Positions 1 to 12,252 of a stretch of 64,000 nucleotides of DNA are shown one piece after another. Origin of the DNA: Rostrohypoxylon terebratum (Eukaryota; Ascomycota; Sordariomycetes; Xylariales; Hypoxylaceae). The stretch's first letter is position 1. Every line of letters begins with the position of its first letter. The notes under the pieces were generated by a model. The model was not told the origin of the DNA. It worked only from the letters and a program-made list of their open reading frames with translations, and searched no databases. The DNA lies in NCBI GenBank assembly GCA_022497145.1, contig MU385954.1, positions 1 to 64,000 of the forward strand, written 5' to 3'. The translations under genes were made by a program, and so were the position numbers.

Positions 1-701
1 AGTAGGGAGAGGACTCCAAGCCTCTCTGACGAACACACTTGATTGATTACACTTGACCTCTACGATTACTGTTACCTTAAAATCAAGACCCCCTTTATGA
101 AGCTATACTTACTAAGCCTAAGTATAGGTTCGTCACATATTTCTTTCTTACTTCATAGATTTTTGGACGAGGGGGTCTCCAGTCTCGTAGGAGTACTTTC
201 GCCAGATCGAGATGTCAGTTACTCGTAAGGTAAATCAAACACACTAGGTATATCTTCATCGATGACACCGTTGGGTAGGTACTTGACTAGGTCCTATGCG
301 CCCTCCAACATCAAGGCTATGTGAGAACTGTTTAAGAATGGAGTTCGGTATCTCACATTCCAGAGACGTTTCTAAGCTATGATCATTTGTGTTCACAACA
401 GGGTAATCCACACAAGACATTACAGAGCAAAGGCAGCGTTATATAATAATATATATAGGCGATGATTTAGCAGTCTTATTTTCATGCCACCATCTTCAAC
501 CCCAAAGCTTCGAGGTCTACTATATCCGATAGGTTTGAACGTAACTTATGTGTATAGAAACCGCGTTGATCTAAAACCACGCCTGCTCCCCCAATATAGC
601 ATACGCCGCCAAACAAATCGTCGACCAATAGTTAGGTACCCAGAGCATCTTCTTAGCCTATGTCCACGTAGTTCAACACACCAATGCTATCCCAATTTTC
701 G
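1..701. other. left-edge spacer, no gene seen
   Basis: The only open frames are short and show no recognisable motif. The right part is the 3' flank of the minus-strand permease that ends at 702. An AT-rich patch lies near 440-470. Confidence 0.5.
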
Positions 702-2469
702 TTAGACTGTGTAGATGAAGCCAGGTTTTCCATCGCCTAGAGCCTCGATCTCCGCCGCACTCTTGCCCTCGATAAGGTGATCACGCTCGCCCTGGCGTCT
801 CTTCTTGTTCTCGATGCGCAGTAAGGTTGTCATGAGGAGACTGCCACCAAATAGGAATAGAGTCATGTAGGCAATTATAACACCGTGGCCTTCGAGATAT
901 CGTGGTGGGCTGAAGTAGATGTTGGAGCTCACTATGCCGTTCAGATTTCCCCAGCCAATCACGAAACCCAGTACAACACCTCGCTTATATACTCCTTCGG
1001 TATTGTTGGCCATCCAGGTGATGGTGTTAGAGATGCAGGGATAAATGCCGAGAGCGCCGAGGAAGGTACCGGCGTACTTGACCCTGGGGTCGGTTGAGGC
1101 GAGGAGCATGACGAAGCCAGTGATACCAACGAGACTAACGATGATATTGCATAAGCCGCGCTGGCGGGTTCGGTCGGCGACGAATCCGATAATGACGGTG
1201 AGTATAGCGGCAGCGGCATACGGGGGTACACTCAAAAGTTGAGAGCGAATGGTAGAGGTAGTCCAGCCTAGTTCCTGAATAATGCTGGGCAAGAAAAGCG
1301 AGAAGGCGTAGAGGGGCATGTCGCAGCCCATGTAGATAACCATGCCCAGCCACATCTTCCAATCTTTAAGCCCGGCGATGAGATAGCTAATTTTCCATTC
1401 TTCGTGCTCAGCTGAAGACTGTTGATCTAATTTAAGACGGCGTACTACACGGATACGGTCCTCGGGCGAGAGGAAGCGAGCTTGGTCTGGGAAGTCATGA
1501 ACCATCCAGAATGAGGCGAAGCCGAACACCACAGTAAGGAGTCCTTCTAGGATGAAGATCCACGCCCAGCCAGGTCGGCCACCGATACCATCCATCAATT
1601 CTATTGCTGCGGCAAGGAGGCCGCCGAAAGAGCCCGATAAAGCGGCTGCCGAGAAAAAGATAGCCTAGGATAGATGAGTTAGACACGGAAGATGTTTATA
1701 CTGTAAGAAGGGCCATGGATGGGCAGACTTACCGCACGAACGCCGAATTCGCTTCGGCGATACCAACATGATAGATAATAATTAATACCAGGGAAAAGCC
1801 CGGCCTCGGCTAGACCGAGAAACCAACGCGCCGCCATGATACCGGAGTAATTGTAGACGAAGCCCATGCCTGTCATGGAGGCACCCCATAAGATCCTTGG
1901 GTATCGGAACGTTAGCTAACTCGTCTTCGCTTAAGGCCCCAATAATTCGATGATGGTTGTTGAAACTTACATGATGATTGGGATAAACACTGACGGTCGA
2001 AGCTTCTTTAGCAGAACATTCGTGAGAGGCTCGAAGAGCGAGTACGAAATGAAGAAAATTGTAAGTGTCTCATTGTACTGGTCTGGAAGCTTTAGATGTA
2101 AATCCTGCGCGAAGCCAGCGACCTTCGCGTTCCCAATGTTGGTCCGATCTAAGAATGCAAGCAAGTACAGTATGCAAAGCTGGAACCGCCGATGTTAGCC
2201 ATCATCTTCAACGAGAGACACCAGACCGAAATATGAGCTTACCCAAGGTATTAATATCCAATCAAGTTTTCGGATGAGTTTGCGATCCTAAGAATAATTG
2301 TTAATCGTCGCAAAAGGTACCGGATCACTGCGATAATACTCACAATCCTATCTTTCTCTTCAAGAGACAGGTTCGCATCTGGGTCGGGAGGAAGACCATC
2401 CAAGGTTTCCACATGATTTGCATTTTGACTAGAGTCCCCAGAGGCGGAGCGCTTCTCCACGTCGCTCAT
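702..2469 (-). CDS. MFS transporter, anion:cation symporter (Dal5/Tna1-like) family
   Basis: Probable plasma-membrane permease for a small organic anion such as allantoate, nicotinate or pantothenate; the substrate cannot be read from sequence. Five exons fit GT..AG rules: 2344-2469, 2243-2287, 1971-2179, 1733-1895 and 702-1664, giving 501 aa, the usual family length. The N-terminal tail is hydrophilic and acidic and is followed by the signature YLLAFLDRTNIGNAKVAG at the first membrane helix. A loop near GLAEAGLFPGINYYLSCWY follows, then the second six-helix half and a short cytoplasmic tail ending FIYTV. The start at 2469 is the first ATG in frame and sits in a good context (ACACCATGAG). All introns are 56-75 bp. 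The assignment to MFS is firm from family signatures, the Dal5-type subgroup is likely, and the substrate is unknown. Confidence 0.9.
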
Positions 2470-3196
2470 GGTGTCGAAATCGTGGGCAGAGAAGGTTGGA
2501 CCGAGACTAAGGCCTTATTGTGATGGAGGGGGTTGAATAAGATGGACGGAGACAAATTCTGAAGCAGATATTACCATAAGGGTATCGTCTTACTCGTCAT
2601 CTAACTCGGGGACTACGGATCGGGACAATGAATATAAGCGATCAATCGGGTTCGGATATTATAGACGGTGTCAAAATGTAACCAATCCAATGATAACCAA
2701 TACCAAAGGATTTAGTGGATACAAATGAAGTAAAGCCAAAAAAAGGGACGGAGGATGAGTGATGAATATAACGAGAGGTGTGAATTTATTTTAGGTGAAT
2801 GAAACGCATAGGTATGCGAAACAAGTTATCCATAAAAGGCACGATTAATAGATGGCGATGGACGATACTAGGTAGGTAGGTGGAGGAAGGCGTTAGTAGA
2901 CTAAGCCAAAGAAAAAAAAAATTTAGTTCACGGGATTTACATACATAGTAGGTGAGGTCAATGAATAAACAGGAGAAGAGAGGTTTGTAATAACCTTGGA
3001 AGTTGACGGGGACAGAGACCAGGATGATAAGGTGGAGGAAAGACTAGGGTGCTAGGGTGCTTGGGTAGGGTACCTGGGGCAGCTAGTAAAGGGAGAAGGA
3101 TCGGCACTTTATTAAATGGAGCCCAGAGCATGGACGAGGAGGAGGGACGATGGTCAATTTTTTTTATTCAAGATGAAAGAAACAACAACTGACTTA

Positions 3197-3250
3197 TTTC
3201 CACTTCTGTTTCCACTTCCATTCCCACTTCCATTCCCACTCCTATTTCCA
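3197..3250. repeat. CT-rich imperfect minisatellite (TTCCACTTCCATTCCCAC-like)
   Basis: Tandem imperfect TTCCA/TTCCCA units on the plus strand make a polypyrimidine tract. Read as protein it gives a meaningless Phe-Pro-Leu repeat. Confidence 0.7.
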
Positions 3251-4170
3251 GGTCCGGGCCTCTATGGACCGATTCGATTACCTATATCAATTTGTTTTCA
3301 TGAGGGCTCCCTTTGTTCGACCTGCCAGCTCATCCAATGATATACCGCGGGTTGCTTTCCTAGCGACGATATTATGAATGCCAATGCTATTATGTAAGTA
3401 CCTAATAAGTAACACGTACTACCATGTAGTAACGCTACAGTATTTATTATCACATTTCCAAGGTTACTACTACTACTAGGTACCTAGGTCCTAGGTAGGT
3501 AAGCGACGATTCAGGTGAGAGTTTTGAAAGATCATGAGTAAATACTAGGCATGTAGAGATGGATAGCCCTAGAGATTTTAGTGCTACCGCTATGCAGTAC
3601 AGCAGCGTTCCAGAAGCTCCAGCTAAGACAGGACAAAGGACCCCTGTGACCCAGGTTTACTAATACTAGTCTAATACTAGGTAACTAGGTAGGGCTTACG
3701 CCTAGGAAAAGTACTTCTTTCTATAGTAAGAATTAGGGCGGCTAACCTTGGAAGATGCTACGTGATGAGGGATACCCCGGGGACAATAGCGCGCTACAAG
3801 GCTAATAGTAGTTAGGTGGTAACCTTGTCCCTGGCGCAATTTACCTCTGCCAATAGAGATCTCAACTACATCCATAGCAGGTACATTTGTATACTAGCCT
3901 CTCCTATAAGTATGCCTGGAGAGCATGGTATATCTTAACTCTACATAATAGTACTCTATACCATCGCCTGTTCAACTACAAGATGTTTGGTTGCTATTAA
4001 ATTGTGTTTCCAATCTCAGTATGCATTGTCGGAAGGGATTGATGTTTAGGTTGTGCTTGGAACACTGTTGGGAATCTGACGTATGTCAACAATGTATGTA
4101 GCGCAGGACCATCAAGGTTATTTGTCGCTACCAGGCGTGTGGGTGGGAATATGCTACCTGCGGTATATAG

Positions 4171-4204
4171 GTAGGCAGGTACCTAGGTAGGCAGGTAGGT
4201 AGCT
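4171..4204. repeat. (GTAGGCAG)/TACCTAGGTA palindrome cluster
   Basis: Alternating AGGTAGGCAGGT units surround a TACCTAGGTA palindrome. It is one of many such clusters confined to spacers in this window. Confidence 0.7.
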
Positions 4205-5695
4205 ATACAATCATGTCGTGGAATTTCTGTGGAAGAATCCATTCTCATTTCGGATACATCAGCCGCATTGACATTACAATCCGGCCGAATGAGCTATGGT
4301 TTCTATGAATCTCGTGAGACTTGGAACTGACCTCTAGGTAGTTCACCTCGCATAACCCTATGGTGTCTCCCGTAGACGGGAAGCTAGAAAACTCATTATC
4401 ATTGAACAAGACTAAACGCAGAATTCTGACAGGTCTTAGATTCGGTCCTACAGAGGAGTGGCGTGGCTGCGTGGACATGTTGCGCTACCTGTCAATCAAT
4501 TTGGGAATAGCACAAATCGCGTATCATGAATGCGAATCATGCATGTATATGTTTGTATTCATAAACAGGTACGCAATACTCTGTACATATCCTCGAATAG
4601 ATACCAAAGGGATGGGTTGGGGCGGTATTATCAATCTCTTTGTTAGGTGTCACGATAGAGTTGCGCGCGTCTTTTTCAGATCACCTGAGGCGAAAAGGTT
4701 TTAAAGAAGACTTCGAGTAAAAAAGTAAAGGCATTTGTCGGACTCGAAATAACATAAGGTTGAGTCTGTGTGTCTGTAAGACGGGAACTAGAGACTCGAG
4801 CTCTTTTCCCCATCAGTCAATCGACCAACCAATGATCGCACTTTGATTGTCTCATCCACTAGTGTAGATACCTATTACCCTGTTATCCATAGCTGAACAA
4901 AAACTTAAAAGGGAAATTCCGAGATGGTGGGTACCCCGCATCAGTGTATGCGGGGTTAGTTCGCTCTAAAGGATCCAATTAATTAGTACAGTGATACCCC
5001 ACTCCTTAGTACACGAAGACATTCAATGTATTGTGGTTCCCTCAGCTTGCCTACTAGGTAGTAACCAACCAGCCAACTAACCAACTACCTACCTACTAGG
5101 TACGGGTTAATAAAACTTCAACCGAACTGTCCGATGTTTGGCGACCCTTCCGAGCTTGTTTGCTGGGCTTATACCACTTCAACATCAATTACTACTATAC
5201 ACCTAAAATCTCAAATCAAACTTCATCAATATCATACGTGAGGCCACGGTTTCAAAGAAACTACCGACTTCGACACGATGAGCATGCAACACCGACACCA
5301 CAGGAATGAAGAAATTAGGTGCGGCGCAGACAGATCCTACCACTCACCGCCCATTTTTTTTTCAATTGTGGGCGTTAAACGGATTTTCTATGAAGTATCT
5401 CAGGCGACATTCAAGCTTGGACCTGTTCTGTATTACGTGGCTCAGCTATTCTAATCCTTCGGCTCCCCGTCGGAACTCTTCTGTCGCACAGGGCGACCAA
5501 GTCAGTCCTTGGATATACTCATCAAAGAGGACCTTAGTGTAGGACAACTTTGTACTAATGCATGTTTCCATAGGTAGATATTCTCATTCACCCTTTAAGA
5601 TCTCGACATCTACAATTACAGGTGTGCGCTGGATGTGTATCGTTGGTTCTTTTTTTCTTTTTTTGGCTTCGGAAAGCTTACGGCGCTTGCTTGCT

Positions 5696-5696
<1 letters not shown>

Positions 5697-5726
<30 letters not shown>
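5697..5726. repeat. (GCCA)n microsatellite
   Basis: About 7.5 uninterrupted GCCA units, preceded by a short GCTT run. Confidence 0.9.
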
Positions 5727-7229
5727 AAAGAGGAACTTCACTTACATTATTATTGCTTGAGGAGATGGTTTCGGCCGATGAAATTTGCAATTATCAAGAT
5801 GTTCCCAGTCAAAAGTCTTTTGAATGATAAACAAATGCGATGCGATGTTAAGACCCCTTCGAATCAAGTCGTGGATCAAATGGCATGTGGGATTATATCG
5901 GCCAATACCTATACCCCGGAGCTACAGTTGATGAAGCTATCCGTTTCCGAGTCGCCGGAATGCCTCGCCAGAGCTCCTATGAGAGGTTCTTATGAAAGTG
6001 AAATGGATATGCAAAATCATCTTTGAAATCCAACTTTTCTGGGATTGTGAATCAGGGTATGCTCAGTGTTATCCGAGAATCCTTCCGGAGGGGTGGATAA
6101 ATTGCCACGAGAACGAACGGAAACATGCTTAAACTACTGCATGGTCCATGGTCATATAAAGCAAAGAGAAATTGTTGTGCCAATTCGAACACATGCCGAT
6201 TCTGCGAAGTCCGGAAGCATCCGCGGGAGCTCATGAATCTCATGTCCCTGTTCCAAATACTAAGCCCGGCAGGGCTCGGGTGCCTGCTTCTAACATGTTA
6301 CCTGCCGCTCCCAGATATCGGTTCGGTGTTTACTCTTTTGCTGCAGCAAGCCACCGCCGTCGGGCTAAATTTCAAGATTTATTAAACGCCACCCGGACTC
6401 GCCATCCCATTAGCCATCCCACTATAGCAGTTGGTGCCAGCTAGTAGAGTGGAGGTATTCCACGGTCCACCACTGATCAAAAACTCGAGGATATCGTGGT
6501 ATCTACGATATATCTGTATGAATCTATGTCTTCGATATAGTACATGGACCTTGGAAGATGTCTTAGTTTGATATGTTTTTTTCTCGGTATCTGATACAAC
6601 CACACGGCTGAGTTGTCGCAATCAGCTGTATTAAACATAGCCCTGGTGAGTTTTAAGGCTCCCTCTCTCATCTGTTGTCTATACGGTGCTGTTAGACAAA
6701 CTTCGTCTTTTTAATTGTCAGGTATCAGGATCACCGGTAGCAAACGATGTCATTCCTATATGAATAAGAGTATATATACCGTGCTTGGTTGATTTTATGA
6801 GACGGAGAATGATGTCCCTTACCCCCTTTTCAATTTGCGCCGGAATTCGGTTTTTCATTAATGCGCTGCTTAGGTAACTTTCACATGAGATTTACGATTT
6901 CGTGATACTAAGGTACCTAGCACGTAATGTTGAACTTTAGTGTACAATACATAATTTCTAATCGCTACATATTCATAGGTATTAGCGCATAATTGTTGAT
7001 ATGTACACCGACTTTGTTGAGAGAGTGAGATAGAATAAGTAAGCTTGATGCTGCTGACTGGGATCATTTCAAATTCAATGTGATACCTCATTTCACTTTG
7101 GGAAGTTTGCCGTTTTACAGGCTTCAATCTGCTCCGTCCGATCATCACGCGCCGTCTCCCGTCGCGGGGTACCCACGATTTTTTGCTAGGTCCTACCGCA
7201 CATCCCGGACCCTTGTCCTATCCGAGAGC

Positions 7230-9554
7230 ATGGCTAAGAACGTCTGTATCGTCGGTAGGACAACTACTAACTTGTACCCTCCACATGATATGAACTCCCG
7301 ATTTGCTCATATAAAATATAGGTGCCGGCCCCGCGGGTCTTGTAGCAGCGAAAACTTTACTGCACGATGTATCAGCGGGCTCATATAATGTCACCATCTT
7401 TGAAGTCCAGTCCCGAATCGGCGGGCTGTGGCCCACCAGCAAAGACGACGCTGACGGTCTTGTACACCCACTTATGATGACCAACCAGAGTAGACATACC
7501 GTCCAATTTAGCGACCTCGCTTGGCGAGACAGCGATCCGCAGTTCCCCAGAGCATGGCAAGTGGGCCAGTATCTGGAGCGGTATCTCCAGAAATACGGAG
7601 GTGCTACTCTAAGGCTTGGACACAAAGTAGTAAAAACCGACTTACAGACCGATGGCTCGTGGAAGATAGAAACCGAGTCGGCGGGAGAATCCAAGACCCA
7701 TATATTTGACTACTTGCTGGTAACCACAGGCTTCTTTGGGAGACCAATATGGCCGGAATATGTGCCCAAGGAGACGAGCGTGCCTATTATTCACAGTAGC
7801 AAATATCGAGATCTCAAAGGCCTATTACCGAGTTCATGCCACCATGGAGGTAAGATCCTCGTCGTTGGCGGTCAGATGTCTGGAATAGAGATCTCTGGGA
7901 CTATCGCAACGCACTTATCCTCTGCCATTCATTCACCAGCGGAGAAGATTATAGAAGGGCCAGAGAAATATTCTATTCATCACGTTGTCCAACGACCATC
8001 GTGGGTATTTCCTCTCTTCACCTCCCCAAAGGTATGGATAAATGGAACCCCATTTATAAAAGAGTATCCGATGATGAATGTTGACGGAAAATATAGCCAA
8101 CCTCCTCCGCACCGCCTTTCTTACCGTGTGATCTGCCTTCATACAATTTAGCTAACAGGCCTCATCCTTTAACAAATACCCAAGGGCACGTCAGCATTGA
8201 GGCAGCACGAATCCTCAATTCTGTGTATCAAACAGCTCTAGGGTCTAACCAATCCGAATTCTCACCAGAGACGAAGATTGATGGGGATCTACTCGACGAA
8301 CAGCCGTTCCTAGCCATGAGCCAACACTATACGGACTTCGTGCGATCGGGACTTATCAAGGTCGAGAAGGGGAAATTGTCATCTCTCTCTGGAAACACTG
8401 CCATCATCTCGACTAATGAGCAGATCTCTGACATCGCCGCTGTGGTCTTGGCAACAGGATTCGACCCGTCTCCGTCCCTCTCCTTTCTCCCCTCTTCGGT
8501 CCTCGAAACCATCTCTCATTCTCCTTCGCACCCTAACCTTCCTATGGCCCTGGCCTTCCACGGAACACACCACCCATCCCTCCCAACCCTGGGTTTTGTC
8601 GGGATGTACCGGTCGCCCTACTGGGGTGTCATAGAAATGCAAGCCCGCTTCATCGCACGCCTATGGACAGACCCCCAGGATCCATCGATTCAAGAAGCCA
8701 TCGCAGCGGACGACAGCATCGCGCGAACGATATCTCTGCGCACCGACCCGCGCACCTCCCAATTTCCAATGGGCGACTACGCCTTCCTGATGCAAGACTT
8801 CGCGCGCGCTCTATCGATCCGCATTACTCCGTTCGGGGATACCCCTCTCCTCGGTAATGGCAAGAGCATGGACATCCTCACGCCAGCGCGATACCCCAAC
8901 TCCTCTCCTTCCAAACCACAGGGGGAAGAAATAACCACAAACCTGCATGCGACGCACGAAACCGCGATCGCGGGGCTCTCGCACGCACGTTTCGTCGCGG
9001 GCGCCGTGTTCCGTTCTCTGCTAGGCGAGTGGAAGCTCTCGCGGGATTTGAACTCGCGACTTCCCTCGCACCCAAGCGGGCGATTCGAAGGCGTCGCGCG
9101 CTTCCACCTACGCGAGGGGACCACGGACGGTCTATCGAACTCCCGCATATCCGAGGCCGAAGCCGGGATAGGCCTAGGATTAGAGTACCTGTATGAAGAG
9201 GACGGCACGTTTACGGCGCGCGATCAACCGGGTTTATCGTTCCGCGCGACGAGGCGGTACATCTGGCGATACGATGAGCTGGCCGATAAGCTGAGCGTGT
9301 GGTTTGCGCGGACGGACGATCCGATGCGGGCGGATTACTTATTCCACGAGGTGGAGTTTGAGGTTCCCTCTTCTGATGAAGGCAAAAGGAAGCAGGGGTG
9401 GCTGGCAAAGGCTAGTCATCTTTGTGTTGAGGACTTGTACAACGTGCACTACGAGTTCAATTTTCACGCTGTGAACTTGAAAGAATGGAAGTTAGCGTAC
9501 ACGGTTAATGGACCCAAGAAGGATTATACCATTGATGGGTTTTACACAAGATAG
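7230..9554 (+). CDS. FAD-dependent (flavin) monooxygenase with C-terminal DUF6314 domain
   Basis: Predicted NAD(P)H/FAD-dependent oxygenase of the FMO-like class. Three exons (7230-7254, 7322-8031, 8097-9554) give 730 aa. The 25-nt first exon encodes MAKNVCIV, and splicing it to exon 2 creates the FAD Rossmann motif GAGPAG (residues 9-14). A second nucleotide-binding motif, GGQMSG, is near 191-196, and the late FMO motif VVLATGFDP is near 360. From about 545 to the end lies a separate domain (RSLLGEWKLSRDL, YLYEEDGTF, FRATRRYIWRY) that fits DUF6314. The second intron (65 nt) is inferred from a frame change between VFPLFTSPK and APPFLPCDL, where GTATGG and ATATAG sites join in phase. Substrate unknown. 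No biosynthetic core enzyme lies nearby, so a role in a metabolite cluster is not supported here. Confidence 0.88.
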
Positions 9555-9855
9555 TACGCAAGAGCTCATTTAGCATAGATCGGATACACGGGTGGTTTGG
9601 TGTTCACCTGCTAGGTAGATAATTGACTCGGAAGTGATGAATCCGTCATTCGGTGTTGACAATCTGTCAAATCTATCGTCTAATCGTAGCGCCGTAGCGA
9701 TTGTGAACAGTACTCTTTAAGCTAGTGGATGCGCTATTAGGGCGGACAGAGTGGCGTGTAAGCCCGTCGTCTACTTTTACCCCGCCGTAGCATCGTGAAC
9801 ATCCGTTGCTTACCCCTCCATCTCTCTCTTACCGACGACTGGGAACCCAGAACCC
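9555..9855. other. convergent intergenic region
   Basis: A 301-bp spacer between the 3' ends of the monooxygenase and the dehydrogenase. It must hold both polyadenylation regions. I see no strong hairpin or small gene. Confidence 0.5.
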
Positions 9856-10917
9856 CTAAATCCGGATTGGAACGGAGTCTTTCCTAGCCAGCGACAGCCC
9901 GCCCGTTCCTGGGTCCTGGATAAGTCCGTTGTCGCATTTCCTCCCATGCAAGAAGTCGGCCAAGTTGCGCAACGTGCCGTCGGCAATCTCGCGTAGTGCC
10001 TCCTCGGTAAAAAAGGCTTGGTGGCCGCATACAAGAACATTGTGGAAAGTAGTTAGGCGCATGAGTTCGTCGTCATCAATGATGTGACCAGAATGATCGT
10101 TGTAGAAAAGTGCGCCTTCGCCATCGTACACGTCCAGCGCCAATCCACCCAAATGCTTACTCTTAAGGGCCGCGATGACGGCTTTCGTCTTAATGAGGCC
10201 ACCGCGCGATGTATTCACTAGCATAGCACCTTTCTTCATCTTGGACAAAGTTTCATCGTTTATGATGTGTCGCGTCTTGTCCGTGAGCGGGCAGTGCAAA
10301 CTGACAAAGTCGCTCCCGGAGAGAACGGTGTCCAAATCGGTGTAGGTGCCATACTTCTTGAAGTCGTCGTTCTCGTAGACATCGAAAGCTAGAAGTCGAC
10401 ACCCGAAGCCATTCATAATGCGCGAGAAGGCCACACCGATCTTTCCCGTGCCAACCACACCAACCGTCTTGCCATTTAAAGTTCTTCCCAAGAGACCTTG
10501 GAGGCTGAAATTGCCTTCTCGGACGCGGTTGTAGGCGCGATGGGTATTGCGGTTTAGGGTTTGGATTTGCGCCACGGCAAACTCAGCGACGGCTTCGGGT
10601 GAATAGGAAGGGACGTTGGCGACGAAGAGTGAGAGGCGTTGAGCAGCCTGCAAGTCGACGTTGTTGTACCCTGCGCAACGTAAGAGGATGGCGCGGACTC
10701 CACTCGCGTGTAGCGACTCGAGCACTTCGGCGCCGAGGTCGTCGTTCACGAACACGCAAATAGCGGAGGAGCCCTTGGCCAGGGACACGGTCTCGAGAGA
10801 TAGGGCGAACTCGTGAAATATGACCTCGACGTCGGAGGTATTGTCGAGCTCGGTTGATCGGGCGCTCGTGAGGAACTTCTTGTCGTACGGTTTGGCGGAA
10901 AAGACGGCGAGCTGCAT
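9856..10917 (-). CDS. D-lactate dehydrogenase-like 2-hydroxyacid dehydrogenase
   Basis: Intronless gene of 353 aa for an NAD-dependent D-2-hydroxyacid dehydrogenase of the LdhA-like group, likely cytosolic, reducing pyruvate or a related 2-oxoacid. The NAD-binding motif GTGKIG is at residues 156-161. The family's catalytic triad is present: Arg238 in TSRGG, Glu267 in DVYDGE and His299 in CGHQAFFTEEAL. RCAGYNNVDL, which binds the substrate carboxylate in this family, is near residues 80-89. Length is slightly above the roughly 330 aa of bacterial LdhA; the excess is a C-terminal tail after LIQDPGTGGL. It runs convergent to the flavin monooxygenase. Substrate preference among 2-oxoacids cannot be decided from sequence. 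Confidence 0.92.
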   Translation of the reverse strand: MQLAVFSAKPYDKKFLTSARSTELDNTSDVEVIFHEFALSLETVSLAKGSSAICVFVNDDLGAEVLESLHASGVRAILLRCAGYNNVDLQAAQRLSLFVANVPSYSPEAVAEFAVAQIQTLNRNTHRAYNRVREGNFSLQGLLGRTLNGKTVGVVGTGKIGVAFSRIMNGFGCRLLAFDVYENDDFKKYGTYTDLDTVLSGSDFVSLHCPLTDKTRHIINDETLSKMKKGAMLVNTSRGGLIKTKAVIAALKSKHLGGLALDVYDGEGALFYNDHSGHIIDDDELMRLTTFHNVLVCGHQAFFTEEALREIADGTLRNLADFLHGRKCDNGLIQDPGTGGLSLARKDSVPIRI

Positions 10918-12252
10918 GGTCGTCGCCGTAGTAGGGATGATGTCCCTATGTCATCACTCTAGGATTTCTGTATTAGGTTCGTCAAAAGAGGTAATGGAGA
11001 GATTGTGGCTATTGCTGTGGCGATTGACTAGGTAGTATGTATTTTAGGTACCGGAAGCGATTACGGATGTGTAGGTTTGCAAAAGATATCTATAGAAGAA
11101 GATGAAGGAGGCAAAAAAAGGGTTCAGCTTTAATTCAAATTTAGTCCAGCCTCAGAAATGCAAGCCTCAAAGGCTATTGCCGTTATTTCCCAACGTATGG
11201 ATGCGATAAACTCAGATATTTGAGTTCAAGACTAACATCCAGATAGATCCGGGACCATCCATTTAATAACATTTGATGCTCCAGGACTACGTGCAGGAGC
11301 GAGGGGGGGAAAGGTCATCTTGGCAGCCGCCGAGGTTCCACGAGCTTTTTATGACGCAGCATTGGTCCAAATGCGAATTGAGTTAACATCAATTGGTGAA
11401 GTCCGCGACACACAAGGAAAAAAGAATTACCGTCATTCGTGACACGACGGCAGATACATGGATATACTTACTATACTAGAGTATGGCGAGATCGAATTTG
11501 GATTGTGGTTATAATACGAAGAAGATGTTGACATTTTCACGTGGAGGCTTGAAATTTATTGAAAGTAAATATATCGTCAAACTTGATATTCTGCTTTATT
11601 GCATTTCCATATACCCCTTTTCACATAGCCATATATCATAGTTGGATGAACGTACTTCCCTCTCCCCTAAATTATAGTGTTATTATACACAGCTTTCTCT
11701 ATGTCTACTAACCAGGTAGGTACACGTGTGGCATTGATGAAAGATCAGGTAGTCTAACGATGTTCATATCCAAGATACTAAGTTGAGTGCCTATAGTAAG
11801 ATCAGTGACCAGGTGATTATGAACGAGACGATTCGCACGTCCACCAATTTCAATTCATACCTAAACAACGCCAATCAGTTGTAAAAAAACATGAATTCCA
11901 GTTCAAACCCGATTGGGGTCAGCTAAAATCGATGAATTCACTTGGGTTGACTTTGCGTGGCAGAATCAGTGAGTTTGGTGGCGTGAGTAGAAACTTACTA
12001 TATTGACCATTGCCATCCATGACTGACGCCACGCCTGAAGTTTCTCGGAGATAGAATAGTGAACTTATATATAAATGAGTCAATCCGCCTAGATTCCCAG
12101 AATATGATAAGTCTCTTCACAAATGTCGTCTCTCTCAGCTACAGCTATACGCAAGCTTTTCACATCATCGATCGTTTACCAAGTTATCAATTAAAGCCAA
12201 TAAAGCTCGCATGCTAACCGATTGACTCACCATTAATCAACACGACATCGAC
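10918..12252. other. divergent promoter spacer
   Basis: A 1.3 kb spacer between the 5' ends of the dehydrogenase (-) and the 2EXR gene (+). It should contain both promoters. I see no open frame or repeat of note. Confidence 0.5.

Larger units (their letters stand above)
2470..7229. other. 4.8 kb spacer without a supported gene
   Basis: This stretch separates the divergent permease and monooxygenase genes. It holds a CT-rich tract (3197-3250), clustered TACCTAGGTA-type palindromes (3479-3500, 4171-4204, 5045-5105) and a GCCA microsatellite (5697-5726). Open frames of up to 134 codons at 4245-4704 and 5306-6385 overlap each other on both strands, contain simple repeats and show no domain signature. 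I see no gene. Confidence 0.5.

Noticed and set aside
5306..6026. overlapping frames of 78-134 codons
   Set aside because: They include the GCCA microsatellite and poly-T runs, overlap on both strands, and show no motif or intron signals.
9036..9062. tRNA T-arm-like sequence GCGAGTTCAAATCCCGC on the minus strand
   Set aside because: It lies inside the monooxygenase coding exon (Leu-Ser-Arg-Asp-Leu-Asn-Ser-Arg), and no acceptor, D or anticodon arms fit around it.
7230..10917. a secondary-metabolite cluster around the monooxygenase and dehydrogenase
   Set aside because: No polyketide synthase, NRPS, terpene synthase or cluster regulator is present within the window.
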